From: Herbidospora mongoliensis
GTDB lineage: Bacteria > Actinomycetota > Actinomycetes > Streptosporangiales > Streptosporangiaceae
DNA length: 64,000 nucleotides
Direction: 5' to 3'
NCBI RefSeq assembly: GCF_001570545.1
Contig: NZ_BBXD01000016.1
Location: forward strand, 330,376 to 394,375
Of this stretch, positions 49,334 to 57,392 are shown one piece after another (the stretch's first letter is position 1; every line of letters begins with the position of its first letter). Both the position numbers and the translations under genes were made by a program. The notes under the pieces are model-generated. The model saw nothing but the letters and a program-made list of their open reading frames with translations, was not told the DNA's origin and did not search any database.

Positions 49334-51259
49334 TCACGGCGACGGTAGCGCTGACTCGTGAATCACGTCCCCTGGGCACGAAGCGCTGCTCATCTTGTCG
49401 AGCAGGACGTCGTGCTCATCGCGGAAATCCGCATGAGCGGTCTTGAGGTGGGTGCCCTTCAACGCGGATTCCAATGAGAGTCGCAACTCCCACGCGCTCG
49501 TGAGGCTGCTGAAGGAGAGGACGGAATCCACTCCGTCGGCCGTCACCGGTCCTCCGTGCGTGATCGAGTCTCTGATCCGCGCGAGTCGATCGGCCAGGCA
49601 GATCCACTGAAATTCAAGCTGGCTGCGCCACGTCTGGAAGGCGTGCGGGCTCGTCAAGCGCTTGTTCAGAGTGCGCAGGCGGCGTCTGACGTGGTGACGG
49701 TCGGGATAGAGATCGGTCAGCTCGGCCAGCGCCTTGCGCGTGGATCCGGGTCTCACCCGGATCCATCCAAGGCGACTCTTGTCCAATACCGCACGAGCGA
49801 TGACCCGGCGCTTCTCGCATGCTTCTTGAGTCAGGCCGCCCCTGCTGCATCCGATGGCATAGGTGACCGTGTCGATGAGGTCCTGATGGACGGACCTCAC
49901 GATCCAGGCGGGCTTGATGTAGGCCGAGAGGTGATCCTTCCACTTGGTGTCCCCCACTCGGGTAGCAGCGGATTCGATCACCCGTACGTTCGCGATCACC
50001 TGTGCGAGCGATGATTGGTCTCCGGCGGCCTGCCACCAGTGCAAGAGATCCAGTGACTCCGCAAGGCGCTCGTCGTCGAACGAAGGAGCGCTGCCGATCT
50101 CCTGCCAGAAAGCCCGCATCTCCGTGAAGATCGCGGACTGGCGTGGGTGATCCAAAGGATGGCTGATCGCGCTGGCGTCAAAGTCGATGTGCTCCTCGGC
50201 GGTGTACGACTCGCTGATGTCCGCGTACCCCGTCGCGAGCCGCCAATAATCAACCCCCAGGCCAGTGCGGAAGCGTCCCATCGCTACCAGACCGTCGACC
50301 CGCCCGCGCGCCACTGCGACCGGATCAGCGTAGATGCCCGGGGAGAGGAACACTCGGACGAGCACGACACCCCGCTTGTGCGGCATGTCGGCGACGCATT
50401 CGCCGTCTCTGTCGCTCCAACCCTGCCCATACGAGCTGCACTTCGCTGAGGCGGCGTCGGTATCCTTGGGCACGGCCTCGCTGGCGAAGAAGGAAATTTC
50501 ACCGAGAGAGGCGAAGAGGACGGGCATGCTGGCCTTCTCGTAGACCAGCCATACTGCGTGCCAGCTTGAGTCCGGTGGGAGCGCGAGGAACCGTTCGCAC
50601 AACACGTTTCTCTGAGCCGGTGTCAGCCCTGCCCGGCGTTCCGGTTCCTCGGCCTCCACTTCGGCGGACGATGCGGAGGGGTCAAGAAGGGTGTTCAGCA
50701 CGGCCACGCCCCAGGCGTCGTCGGCGAGGACCGCTGACAGACGGGACAGGAATTGGCTGCCCCAGTCGATGTTGTGGCCGTTGCGTCGCGCGATGTCGAG
50801 GAACAGATCCCGCGATACGGCGATCACATCAGGCGAGGATTGTCGGCCGCTGACCTTGGTCCAAAGATCACGCCAGGCCGCTTGCAGCACGTCGTGCTGC
50901 CCGAGCCTGCGGATGAGGCTCCGAGCGGCGGTTTTCGCTGCTTCTCTGTCGCCTGACCAATTCCGCCTGAGCGGACGCAGGGCGACATCGACATCCCTCA
51001 GCTCGGCATGCAGCGAAGTGGCCACCTCGCTGCACACTCCGTTTTGCGTCGCCCATTCGAAATCACGGAGCACCGACTCGAACGCAGCTGTGTGCAGAGC
51101 GTCAAAGGTGCGCCGGTCGTTCAACCAGGCCATGAGCTCCGCAGCGGCCTCATCCAGGCCGAGCGTGGCAGGATCCGACCACCGGGTTGTCGGTTTCCGC
51201 AACGCCATACGTAACTCATGCGCGGAGTCAGGCGGACGGTCGACGGTCTCCATGCTCAT
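49334..51259 (-). CDS. Large protein of unknown function, HEPN-like C-terminal motif
   Basis: 641 residues from ATG 51259 with GAGGAGG nine bases upstream. No family recognised. Mostly helical, soluble, with several Trp and Arg; no signal peptide or membrane span. Near the C-terminus is R-L-A-R-I-R-D-S-I-T-H-G-G-P-V, resembling the RxxxxH element of HEPN/Apea RNases, following a helix-rich segment. This suggests, weakly, a defence or RNA-cleaving role. Convergent with the flavoprotein; its upstream region carries an ArsR-type site and the peptide-gene operator. Confidence 0.7.
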   Translation of the reverse strand: MSMETVDRPPDSAHELRMALRKPTTRWSDPATLGLDEAAAELMAWLNDRRTFDALHTAAFESVLRDFEWATQNGVCSEVATSLHAELRDVDVALRPLRRNWSGDREAAKTAARSLIRRLGQHDVLQAAWRDLWTKVSGRQSSPDVIAVSRDLFLDIARRNGHNIDWGSQFLSRLSAVLADDAWGVAVLNTLLDPSASSAEVEAEEPERRAGLTPAQRNVLCERFLALPPDSSWHAVWLVYEKASMPVLFASLGEISFFASEAVPKDTDAASAKCSSYGQGWSDRDGECVADMPHKRGVVLVRVFLSPGIYADPVAVARGRVDGLVAMGRFRTGLGVDYWRLATGYADISESYTAEEHIDFDASAISHPLDHPRQSAIFTEMRAFWQEIGSAPSFDDERLAESLDLLHWWQAAGDQSSLAQVIANVRVIESAATRVGDTKWKDHLSAYIKPAWIVRSVHQDLIDTVTYAIGCSRGGLTQEACEKRRVIARAVLDKSRLGWIRVRPGSTRKALAELTDLYPDRHHVRRRLRTLNKRLTSPHAFQTWRSQLEFQWICLADRLARIRDSITHGGPVTADGVDSVLSFSSLTSAWELRLSLESALKGTHLKTAHADFRDEHDVLLDKMSSASCPGDVIHESALPSP

Positions 51260-51417
51260 GGGGCGCATCCTCCTCAGATGCCGAAGCCGTACGCCGCATG
51301 GACCGATGAAGTGCAGGGTGAGGAGCGGCGCCTCGAGGTCTTTGACCTGGACCGGACGGGAAAGCGACAGTAGTCCCTTATTTCCGCCCATGGGCGCTAA
51401 TTCGAGATCCCTCTAAC

Positions 51418-51472
51418 TTGACATCCCTCTAATCACGATGAAGACTTGGCTTGATTTGATCTCTATCAAATC
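51418..51472. promoter_or_regulatory. Two operators upstream of the 78-aa peptide gene
   Basis: TTGACATCCCTCTAA at 51418-51432 (ArsR TTGACA/TCTAA type) and GATTTGATCTCTATCAAATC at 51453-51472, a perfect palindrome with 8-bp arms. The latter is the best copy of the peptide-gene operator family. Confidence 0.75.
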
Positions 51473-51526
51473 TAGCCGGATCCGGCCAGCGGCAACCGCC
51501 GCTACGCCGATTAGAAGGAGGACGCC

Positions 51527-51763
51527 ATGACCAGCGGCGCTACCGGTGGATTCATCGGGAATCTTGAAGACGCCTTCGCTCCTCCGGCCGCCGGGGGATG
51601 CTGCGGGAGCCCCGCGGCCACTGACGAGGCCCCGGCTGAGGTGAACGCCGACGCGGTGTCCTGCTGCGGCAGCGCGCCCGCCGCGAAAGAGGCCGCGGAC
51701 ACGGGGTGTTGTGGCAAGGCTCCGGCCACGACGTCGACACCGGCGTCCGGCTGCTGCGGATGA
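51527..51763 (+). CDS. 78-aa peptide with four CC pairs
   Basis: ATG 51527 behind AGAAGGAGG. Cys pairs at residues 25-26, 46-47, 61-62 and 76-77, in G-C-C-G or S-C-C-G, spaced 21, 15 and 15; it ends S-G-C-C-G. The linkers are Ala/Pro/Thr/Glu rich. The N-terminal M-T-S-G-A-T-G-G-F-I-G-N-L-E-D-A-F-A is the only non-repetitive part (candidate leader). No signal peptide. The stop overlaps the peptidase ATG (ATGA), so the peptide and peptidase are made together. Confidence 0.8.
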   Translation: MTSGATGGFIGNLEDAFAPPAAGGCCGSPAATDEAPAEVNADAVSCCGSAPAAKEAADTGCCGKAPATTSTPASGCCG

Positions 51764-53028
51764 CCTCCCCTCCCACTCGGTCGGAGCCACCGTCGCCTCG
51801 GGGGCCAGCCGTGGAGCCTGATCTTTCGGCTGTTCTCCAACGAGTCGACGTGCAGCGGATGCGAGCCACCGTGGCCGAATTGGCTGCGGACCGCTTCCAG
51901 GGCCGCCGAGTGGGAACCCCGGGAGGCCAGGCCGCCGGCACCTGGCTTGCCGATCGTCTCCGAGAACTCGGCCCTGATGTGAGGCTCGAGCCGTTCCACG
52001 TCAAGGATGTCCGCGAGCTCTATCGCACGCCTGTACTCCGGTGGATCGACGGCCACGGTACCCACGACTGCGAACATCGCCGCGATTTCGTCGAGCATCT
52101 GGCCTCGGCTGACCTTCCCGACCCTCGCTCAGCTCCGTTGGCCAATGCGACGGCGACTGATCTTCATGGCCGGTGGGTTCTGGCCCCGGCCGATGAATGG
52201 GTGCAGACCACCCAGCGAGCCGAACTGGAAGGTGCAGCCGGTGTGCTGATGGCACGCGGCACTGACGCCGACGGTTGGATGCCGAAAATGATCGCCGGTC
52301 CGCCTCGGCGATCTGTCCCGGTCATCGCTGTCCGCACTGATCTACATCAGCAGCTCGCCGACGCTGTCGAATCGGGCGAGGTGACGGTGACGGCATCGAT
52401 GCCGCTGCGAGCCGTCAGCGCGGAGGCGGCCAACGTCCATGCCCACCTTCCGATCGGCGAGGGCGGCCCACGAGTGCTTCTCACCGCCCACTATGACGGC
52501 GTCGGCGATGATCCCGAACGTCGCCTTCCCGGGGCGGCAGACAACGCTTCAGGCGTTGCGGCGGTGCTGGAGGCCGCCTTCATCCTGAATAAGTGCCTGA
52601 CCGCGCCGGTGGATCTGGCAGTGTCCTTCCTGGACGCCGAAGAAGCCGGGGCTTGGGGCTCCGCTCACCACGTGACGGACCTGCCGACCGGCATCCAGGT
52701 AATCAACCTGGATGGTGCAGCCCAGCTTTATCAGGCTGCCGCCGTTGAGGCCGGGGGCCCTGCTCATCACTTGCTGGCTGTTCTTGATCAAGCCGGGCGT
52801 CGCACCGGGGTGCCCTTGCGGGCTGGAGCCATGGCATCCGACAACCGCCGGTACGCCGCAGCCGGGCACGCCGCGATCGGGATCGGCATGGGGATGCCTG
52901 GCTATCAGACTCCTGCGGAGACTCCGGATCGCGTCGAATCCGACACGCTGACAGCAGCAGCTCGCCTGCTTATCGCTGCCGTATGGCTCTTGGCGCACCC
53001 AACGGCGACTGTTCCAGCGGTCGGCTAG
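51760..53028 (+). CDS. M28-family metallopeptidase coupled to CC peptide
   Basis: 422 residues from ATG 51760, overlapping the peptide stop. M28 aminopeptidase fold with a PA-like insert (residues ~90-200). Zn ligands can be read as His in T-A-H-Y-D-G-V, Asp in G-A-A-D-N-A-S-G-V-A-A, the Glu pair in D-A-E-E-A-G-A-W-G-S, Asp in I-N-L-D-G-A, and a final His in A-A-G-H-A-A-I-G-I. No signal peptide, so probably cytoplasmic. It could trim or release residues from the CC peptides or their conjugates; alternatively a general aminopeptidase. Confidence 0.88.
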   Translation: MTSPPTRSEPPSPRGPAVEPDLSAVLQRVDVQRMRATVAELAADRFQGRRVGTPGGQAAGTWLADRLRELGPDVRLEPFHVKDVRELYRTPVLRWIDGHGTHDCEHRRDFVEHLASADLPDPRSAPLANATATDLHGRWVLAPADEWVQTTQRAELEGAAGVLMARGTDADGWMPKMIAGPPRRSVPVIAVRTDLHQQLADAVESGEVTVTASMPLRAVSAEAANVHAHLPIGEGGPRVLLTAHYDGVGDDPERRLPGAADNASGVAAVLEAAFILNKCLTAPVDLAVSFLDAEEAGAWGSAHHVTDLPTGIQVINLDGAAQLYQAAAVEAGGPAHHLLAVLDQAGRRTGVPLRAGAMASDNRRYAAAGHAAIGIGMGMPGYQTPAETPDRVESDTLTAAARLLIAAVWLLAHPTATVPAVG

Positions 53029-53081
53029 CACTGAATCCGGATGATTACCGCGACCTTCGCTAGTTCCCTTCCGATTGACGA

Positions 53082-53792
53082 TCAGGCCGTCCAGCGAACG
53101 CATTCGTATGCCTCGGCCGCAGCGGCGCCGCACTGCGTACCTCGAAGAACGGCCAGGCTGCGAAGCGTTTCGTCGGAGCGGGTGTGGGGGTGTTCACGCC
53201 GCTGACTGGCGTACAGGTCCATGGCCGTGAGCTTCGCGCTCAGGTGCTGGGGTGCTAGCTCGATGAAGAAGGTGGGCGGCGAGCACGGTGTGAGTCGCCA
53301 TTGGTCGGCGGCTTGTTCATAGGCGAGGACAAGCGTGGGGTGGGGGCGTTTACGCCGATCACTTGGGCGTAGGGCGGTGATGGCCGCTTCCGCGACGGCT
53401 TGGTGATCCTGGTTGTAGCTGGTCGGGTGAGGGAAAGCGATCAGCGTCGGCTTCAGAGTGGCCAGGGAGATCGGGGTGGCGTTCTCGATCACGGTGGTCA
53501 GTGTCCGCCGTGGTAACTGGTCGAGGGTGAGTTGGGCGACCTCAGGTAGGGCCACGTGCCAAGACGTGATGCCGAGGTGAGCGGCCACCTTGCCGATCTC
53601 CTCGAGGTTCTCCGCCCTCGTGGAGAAGCCGGCCTTTGGATGGGAGACGTGCGCTCCGATGGTCACGTACAGGACGTGCACCTGGCCGCCAGCCTCCGAG
53701 ATGCGGGAGATGAGGCCGCCGCAGCCGATCACCTCGTCGTCGGGGTGTGGGGCGAGGATGAGCGCCCGCTGGTCACTCCAGTTGATCGTCAT
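53082..53792 (-). CDS. PIG-L (LmbE) family deacetylase
   Basis: 236 residues. A-P-H-P-D-D-E-V-I-G-C-G-G at the N-terminus is the Zn-binding/catalytic signature of GlcNAc-type deacetylases (MshB, BshB, PIG-L); P-H-P-T-S-Y-N-Q-D-H-Q-A-V supplies the third ligand. Removes an acetyl group from an aminosugar derivative, as in mycothiol-like thiol or antibiotic synthesis. Last gene of a five-gene minus-strand operon with sugar epimerases and a sulfur-carrier-like protein. Confidence 0.9.
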   Translation of the reverse strand: MTINWSDQRALILAPHPDDEVIGCGGLISRISEAGGQVHVLYVTIGAHVSHPKAGFSTRAENLEEIGKVAAHLGITSWHVALPEVAQLTLDQLPRRTLTTVIENATPISLATLKPTLIAFPHPTSYNQDHQAVAEAAITALRPSDRRKRPHPTLVLAYEQAADQWRLTPCSPPTFFIELAPQHLSAKLTAMDLYASQRREHPHTRSDETLRSLAVLRGTQCGAAAAEAYECVRWTA

Positions 53793-53815
53793 GCCTCGCC
53801 CCTGCTTGGTGTCGG

Positions 53816-54778
53816 CTATGGGGTGGCCCGGTCGGGCCGTCCGTCTCGCACCCAGGCGTAGACGCGGTTGATGCCTTCATCGATCGGCGTTGCCGAGAAC
53901 CAGCCGAGGTCGTTTCTGGCGGCGGTGGCGTCGAGGGCGCTGCGCTGGAGTTCGCCGGGTCGGGCCGGTGCGAAGACCGGTTCGACTTCGCGCCCTGCGG
54001 CCTGGCCGATGTGCTTGATCAGGTCGAGGACGCTGGTCTCCCGGCCGGTGCCGATGTTCCAGGTGCCGCCCTGCTCTGCGGTGCCGGCCGCCAGGAACGC
54101 GGTGACGACGTCGCCGACATAGACGTAGTCGCGGGTCTGGGTACCGTCGCCGAAGATGGTCGGCTCGTGTCCTTCGTGGGCGCGTCCCGAGAAGATCGAG
54201 ACGACGCCGGCCTCACCAGAAGGGTCTTGGCGGGGGCCGTAGACGTTGCCCAGACGCAGTGCGATGTGCCGGGTTCCGTGGAGGCGGTTGAACAGGGCCA
54301 GGTACTGCTCGGCGCAGTATTTGGCCGTCCCGTAGGGCGCTTCAGGTGCGGGTGGCACCTGTTCGTCCGAGGGGATGGGGGCCTCCATGCCGTACAGGGC
54401 CCCGCCGGTGCTGGCGAACACCAGGCGGGCGTTCACTGTTCGGGCGGCTTCGAGCAGGGTGATGGTGCCGCCGATGTTGACGGCGGCGTCGTGGGCGGGG
54501 TCAGCGACCGAGGCCCGGACATCGATTTGGGCGGCCAGATGGAAGATGACCTCGGGCCGGACCTCCTCGATGACGGCGCTGACCGCCCAGGTGTCGGTGA
54601 CGTCGACCTGCCGCAGGTCGATGTCTTCCGGCAGGCGGGCGCGGCGTCCGCTGCTGAGGGTGTCGAGCACGGTGACGGTGGCGCCTTGGGCGATGAGGGC
54701 GTCGGTCAGATGGGAGCCGATGAAGCCGGCTCCGCCGGTGACGAGTGCGCGCATGGCGGCGAGCCTAGGTCTGATCAT
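53816..54778 (-). CDS. NAD-dependent sugar-nucleotide epimerase/dehydratase
   Basis: 320 residues from ATG 54778 (TGATG overlap with upstream stop); ATG 54754, giving M-R-A-L-V-T-G-G, is an equally common type of start. Extended SDR: G-G-A-G-F-I-G-S-H-L, H-L-A-A-Q-I-D-V-R-A-S, catalytic Y-x-x-x-K in P-Y-G-T-A-K-Y, L-R-L-G-N-V-Y-G-P-R, Y-V-Y-V-G-D-V-V. UDP-glucose 4-epimerase-like; exact substrate unknown. Confidence 0.9.
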   Translation of the reverse strand: MIRPRLAAMRALVTGGAGFIGSHLTDALIAQGATVTVLDTLSSGRRARLPEDIDLRQVDVTDTWAVSAVIEEVRPEVIFHLAAQIDVRASVADPAHDAAVNIGGTITLLEAARTVNARLVFASTGGALYGMEAPIPSDEQVPPAPEAPYGTAKYCAEQYLALFNRLHGTRHIALRLGNVYGPRQDPSGEAGVVSIFSGRAHEGHEPTIFGDGTQTRDYVYVGDVVTAFLAAGTAEQGGTWNIGTGRETSVLDLIKHIGQAAGREVEPVFAPARPGELQRSALDATAARNDLGWFSATPIDEGINRVYAWVRDGRPDRATP

Positions 54779-55656
54779 CAGGGGACATCCGGTTGATCGT
54801 TGAAGACGTCGATGTCGGCGGCACAGCGGAAACCGATGGCCCAGGTGCTGTAGGTGGGGTCGCAGGCGATGCGTTCGGTGGTGCGGACCTGCCAGCGCAG
54901 ATTCATCCAGCCGCCGCCGCGCAGGACGCCGTAACGACCTTGGGCCATGCGGAGGATCGGGTCGCACTGAACCTTGGCGTCGTACAACTGGTAGGTGCCG
55001 GCGACCCACTCGGCGACGTTGCCCGCCATGTCGGCGACACCGAAGGGCGAGTCACCGCCCGGGGAGAACGTGCCGACCGGCGTGGTCGACGCACGATGGC
55101 CCGTTCGTTGAGCCCACCAGGCGTGCCAGTCCTTGAGGTCGTTCGCCTGCTCGCCGACACAGTTGACCATGGCGGGGTCGAAGTCGTTGCCCCAGGGCCA
55201 CTGCTGCCAGCGGGAGCCGTGCGCGGCGTACTCCCATTCGGCTTCGGTGGGCAGGCGTTTCCCTGCCCAGGCGCAGTAGGCCGCAGCGTCGGCGCGGGCG
55301 ATGTGCACGACCGGGTGATGGTCGTGACCCGTCAGGTCGCTTCCGAGTCCGGCAGGGGCCGACCAGCAGGCGCCGGGGCGTTCCTCCCAGAACCGTTCGC
55401 CGTACACCAGGCCGAACCCGCGCCGCTCGGCCTCGGTCTGGTAGCCGCTGGCCTGGACGAACAGGCTGAAGGCGGCGTTGGTGACCGGGTGACGGTCGAG
55501 CAGAAAGGGCTCTATCGAGACCAGATGCCGGGGCGTTTCGTCGGCGAACCACGTCCGTGGGTAGGACTGAACCTTTTCGATCTGGTTCAGGTGTGCGCTG
55601 GGGGAGCCGATCGGCACCTTGCAGGCGGGGAGGGCGATCATGTTCGTGCTGGTCAT
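54778..55656 (-). CDS. SUMF1/FGE-domain protein
   Basis: 292 residues from ATG 55656. C-type-lectin-like SUMF1 fold: P-V-T-N-A-A-F-S-L-F, G-K-R-L-P-T-E-A-E-W-E-Y-A-A, F-G-V-A-D-M-A-G-N-V-A-E-W, R-G-G-G-W, and A-I-G-F-R-C-A. The Cys pair needed for formylglycine formation is not in its usual place (L-R-W-Q-V-R-T-T-E-R), so sulfatase maturation is unlikely. The domain is also used by non-heme iron enzymes (EgtB-like) and others. In an operon with a ThiS-like carrier and PIG-L deacetylase it may act in a sulfur-containing small-molecule pathway. Confidence 0.85.
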   Translation of the reverse strand: MTSTNMIALPACKVPIGSPSAHLNQIEKVQSYPRTWFADETPRHLVSIEPFLLDRHPVTNAAFSLFVQASGYQTEAERRGFGLVYGERFWEERPGACWSAPAGLGSDLTGHDHHPVVHIARADAAAYCAWAGKRLPTEAEWEYAAHGSRWQQWPWGNDFDPAMVNCVGEQANDLKDWHAWWAQRTGHRASTTPVGTFSPGGDSPFGVADMAGNVAEWVAGTYQLYDAKVQCDPILRMAQGRYGVLRGGGWMNLRWQVRTTERIACDPTYSTWAIGFRCAADIDVFNDQPDVP

Positions 55657-55658
55657 GA

Positions 55659-55934
55659 TCAGCCCCCTGCCAGCGCGGGCAACACGATGATTTCCTTGTC
55701 GGCTGGCAATCGGGTGTCCAGGCCGTCCAGTTCGCGGATGTCGTCTCCGTCCACGAAGACGTTCACCCAACTCGTCAGCCGGTCCGGTTCGGCCAGAACC
55801 CGTTGCCGTAACGGGGGATAGGTGTCGGCCAGCCAGGTGACGGCTTCGCCGACGGTTTCCGCGGCGCACGTCAGCCTCACGTCTCCGATCCCGGCGGCGG
55901 TGCGCCACGCCGACGGGATGACGATGGCGGTCAC
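55659..55934 (-). CDS. ThiS/MoaD-like sulfur carrier protein
   Basis: 91 residues from GTG 55934, ending in A-L-A-G-G, the Gly-Gly tail that is thiocarboxylated in ubiquitin-like sulfur carriers. Body shows the beta-grasp pattern G-E-A-V-T-W-L-A-D-T-Y-P-P-L, W-V-N-V-F-V-D-G-D-D-I-R, and D-K-E-I-I-V-L-P. Closer to MoaD/CysO-like size than ThiS. Could donate sulfur in the operon's own pathway; whether it also serves the MoaE remnant at 12.3 kb is unknown. Confidence 0.88.
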   Translation of the reverse strand: MTAIVIPSAWRTAAGIGDVRLTCAAETVGEAVTWLADTYPPLRQRVLAEPDRLTSWVNVFVDGDDIRELDGLDTRLPADKEIIVLPALAGG

Positions 55935-55938
55935 GGCC

Positions 55939-56877
55939 TCAGGCCGCCTGTCCGGTTCGGGCCCACGCGACGGTGCGCTCGATGCCCGTCCGCAGGGGCG
56001 TCGTCGGCGCCCAGCTCAGCAGCTTGCGTGCTCTGGTGAGGTCGGGACAACGCACCGAAGAGTCCTGCGCGCGGCCCGGGACGACCTCCACCGCGCCGGA
56101 CCCGGCCACCTCCACTACCAGTTCGGCCAAGTCGCGGATGGTGGTCTCCTCGTCCGAGCCCACGTTCACCGGGCCGGTTTCGGTGGAGTCGAGCATGGCG
56201 ATCAGGCCGGTGACGAAGTCGTCGACGTAGCAGAGCGATCGGGTCTGGGTGCCGCCGCCGTGCAACGTCAGTGTGTTCCCGGCGAGGGCCTGGCGGATGA
56301 AGGTGGGCACGACGCGCCGGTCGTCGGCGTACATGCCGGGGCCGTAGACGTTGAACGGCCGGATGATGCCGACGCTGAGATCGTGCTGGCGCCGGTAGGC
56401 GAAGGTGGCGGCCTCGGCGAAGCGTTTGCCCTCGTCGTAGCAGCCGAGCGGGGCGGTGGGGTCGACGTTGCCGCGATAGTCCTCGTGCTGCGGGTGCACC
56501 AGCGGGTCGCCGTAGATCTCGGAGGAGGACAGGCAGAGGAATCGGGTGCCGTGCTCGGCGGCCACGTTCAGGGCGTTGAGCGTGCCGATCGAACCGGCGC
56601 GCAGGGTGTCGATCGGGCGGCGCGTGACGACCTCCGGGCCGACGGGGATGGCCATGTGCACCACCGCATCAACCGGGCCGGAGTCGATCGGCTCGGTGAC
56701 GTCCTGCTTCATCAGCGTGAAGCGGTCGTTGTCCAGCAGTTCGTCCAGGGCGGGGAGGTGCCCGGCGGACAGGTCGTCGAGGGCGGTGACGTGATCACCG
56801 CGTTCCAGCAGCGCTGTGCACAGGTGGGTGCCGATGAAGCCGGCACCACCGGTGACGAGGACGTGTCGTGGGCTCAT
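55939..56877 (-). CDS. NAD-dependent sugar-nucleotide epimerase/dehydratase
   Basis: 312 residues from ATG 56877. G-G-A-G-F-I-G-T-H-L, S-S-S-E-I-Y-G, a Y-D-E-G-K catalytic pair, I-R-P-F-N-V-Y-G-P-G, and G-G-G-T-Q-T-R-S-L-C-Y-V-D-D: closest to UDP-glucuronate decarboxylase/dTDP-glucose dehydratase-like SDRs. First gene of the five-gene operon. With the other epimerase it suggests a modified sugar or cyclitol. Confidence 0.9.
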   Translation of the reverse strand: MSPRHVLVTGGAGFIGTHLCTALLERGDHVTALDDLSAGHLPALDELLDNDRFTLMKQDVTEPIDSGPVDAVVHMAIPVGPEVVTRRPIDTLRAGSIGTLNALNVAAEHGTRFLCLSSSEIYGDPLVHPQHEDYRGNVDPTAPLGCYDEGKRFAEAATFAYRRQHDLSVGIIRPFNVYGPGMYADDRRVVPTFIRQALAGNTLTLHGGGTQTRSLCYVDDFVTGLIAMLDSTETGPVNVGSDEETTIRDLAELVVEVAGSGAVEVVPGRAQDSSVRCPDLTRARKLLSWAPTTPLRTGIERTVAWARTGQAA

Positions 56878-57080
56878 GGGTTCCTCTCGGTACGGGGCGA
56901 GTTCGTACAGGTGAGGGGAGGTGGCGGCGTCGCACGGTGATCGGTCCGTGGGACGCCGCCGGAGGGTGAGGGCAATGGCCATCCCTCACTCCTCGTGTAC
57001 GGCCAAGCTGTCCCCTCCTCAGTCAGCGAGGCCGTACGTCGGACGACGCGATACGCCGCACCCGTATCGCACCGCCCGGG

Positions 57081-57392
57081 TCAGTGGGGCGGGAGGACGC
57101 CGGAGCGGATGAGGGTCATCTCCGCTTCGAGGACGGCCCGGCGCAGCTCCTTGGGCGTTGCTGCGGTGACGACGAGGGGCTTGTCGACCGGCCATTGGGC
57201 CATGGCGCAGAACTCGCGCTGCCAGGTCAGCCAGATCACGAGCCAGCCGGAATGTTCGCGGTTGAGTTCGTCGGCGAACTGATGCCCGGTGTGGTGGTCG
57301 ATGCGGCGGTCTCGACGGGTGGAGCGGGATGAGCCCGGGTGATGGTTACCTTTGGGCCGCCGGAAACGCTCGATGGCTTTCCGAAGCAGCAT
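57081..57392 (-). CDS. Small hypothetical protein
   Basis: 103 residues from ATG 57392, overlapping the upstream stop (TGATG). Basic N-terminus (L-L-R-K-A-I-E-R-F-R-R-P-K-G), then H-T-G-H-Q-F-A-D-E-L-N-R-E-H-S-G-W-L-V-I-W-L-T-W-Q-R-E-F-C-A-M-A-Q-W and A-T-P-K-E-L-R-R-A-V-L-E-A-E. Resembles short actinobacterial proteins of unknown role seen near GntR regulators. Translational coupling supports expression. Confidence 0.7.
   Translation of the reverse strand: MLLRKAIERFRRPKGNHHPGSSRSTRRDRRIDHHTGHQFADELNREHSGWLVIWLTWQREFCAMAQWPVDKPLVVTAATPKELRRAVLEAEMTLIRSGVLPPH

Noticed and set aside
54778..55656. Formylglycine-generating enzyme
   Set aside because: The copper-binding Cys pair is not present in the expected C-terminal segment and no sulfatase is nearby.
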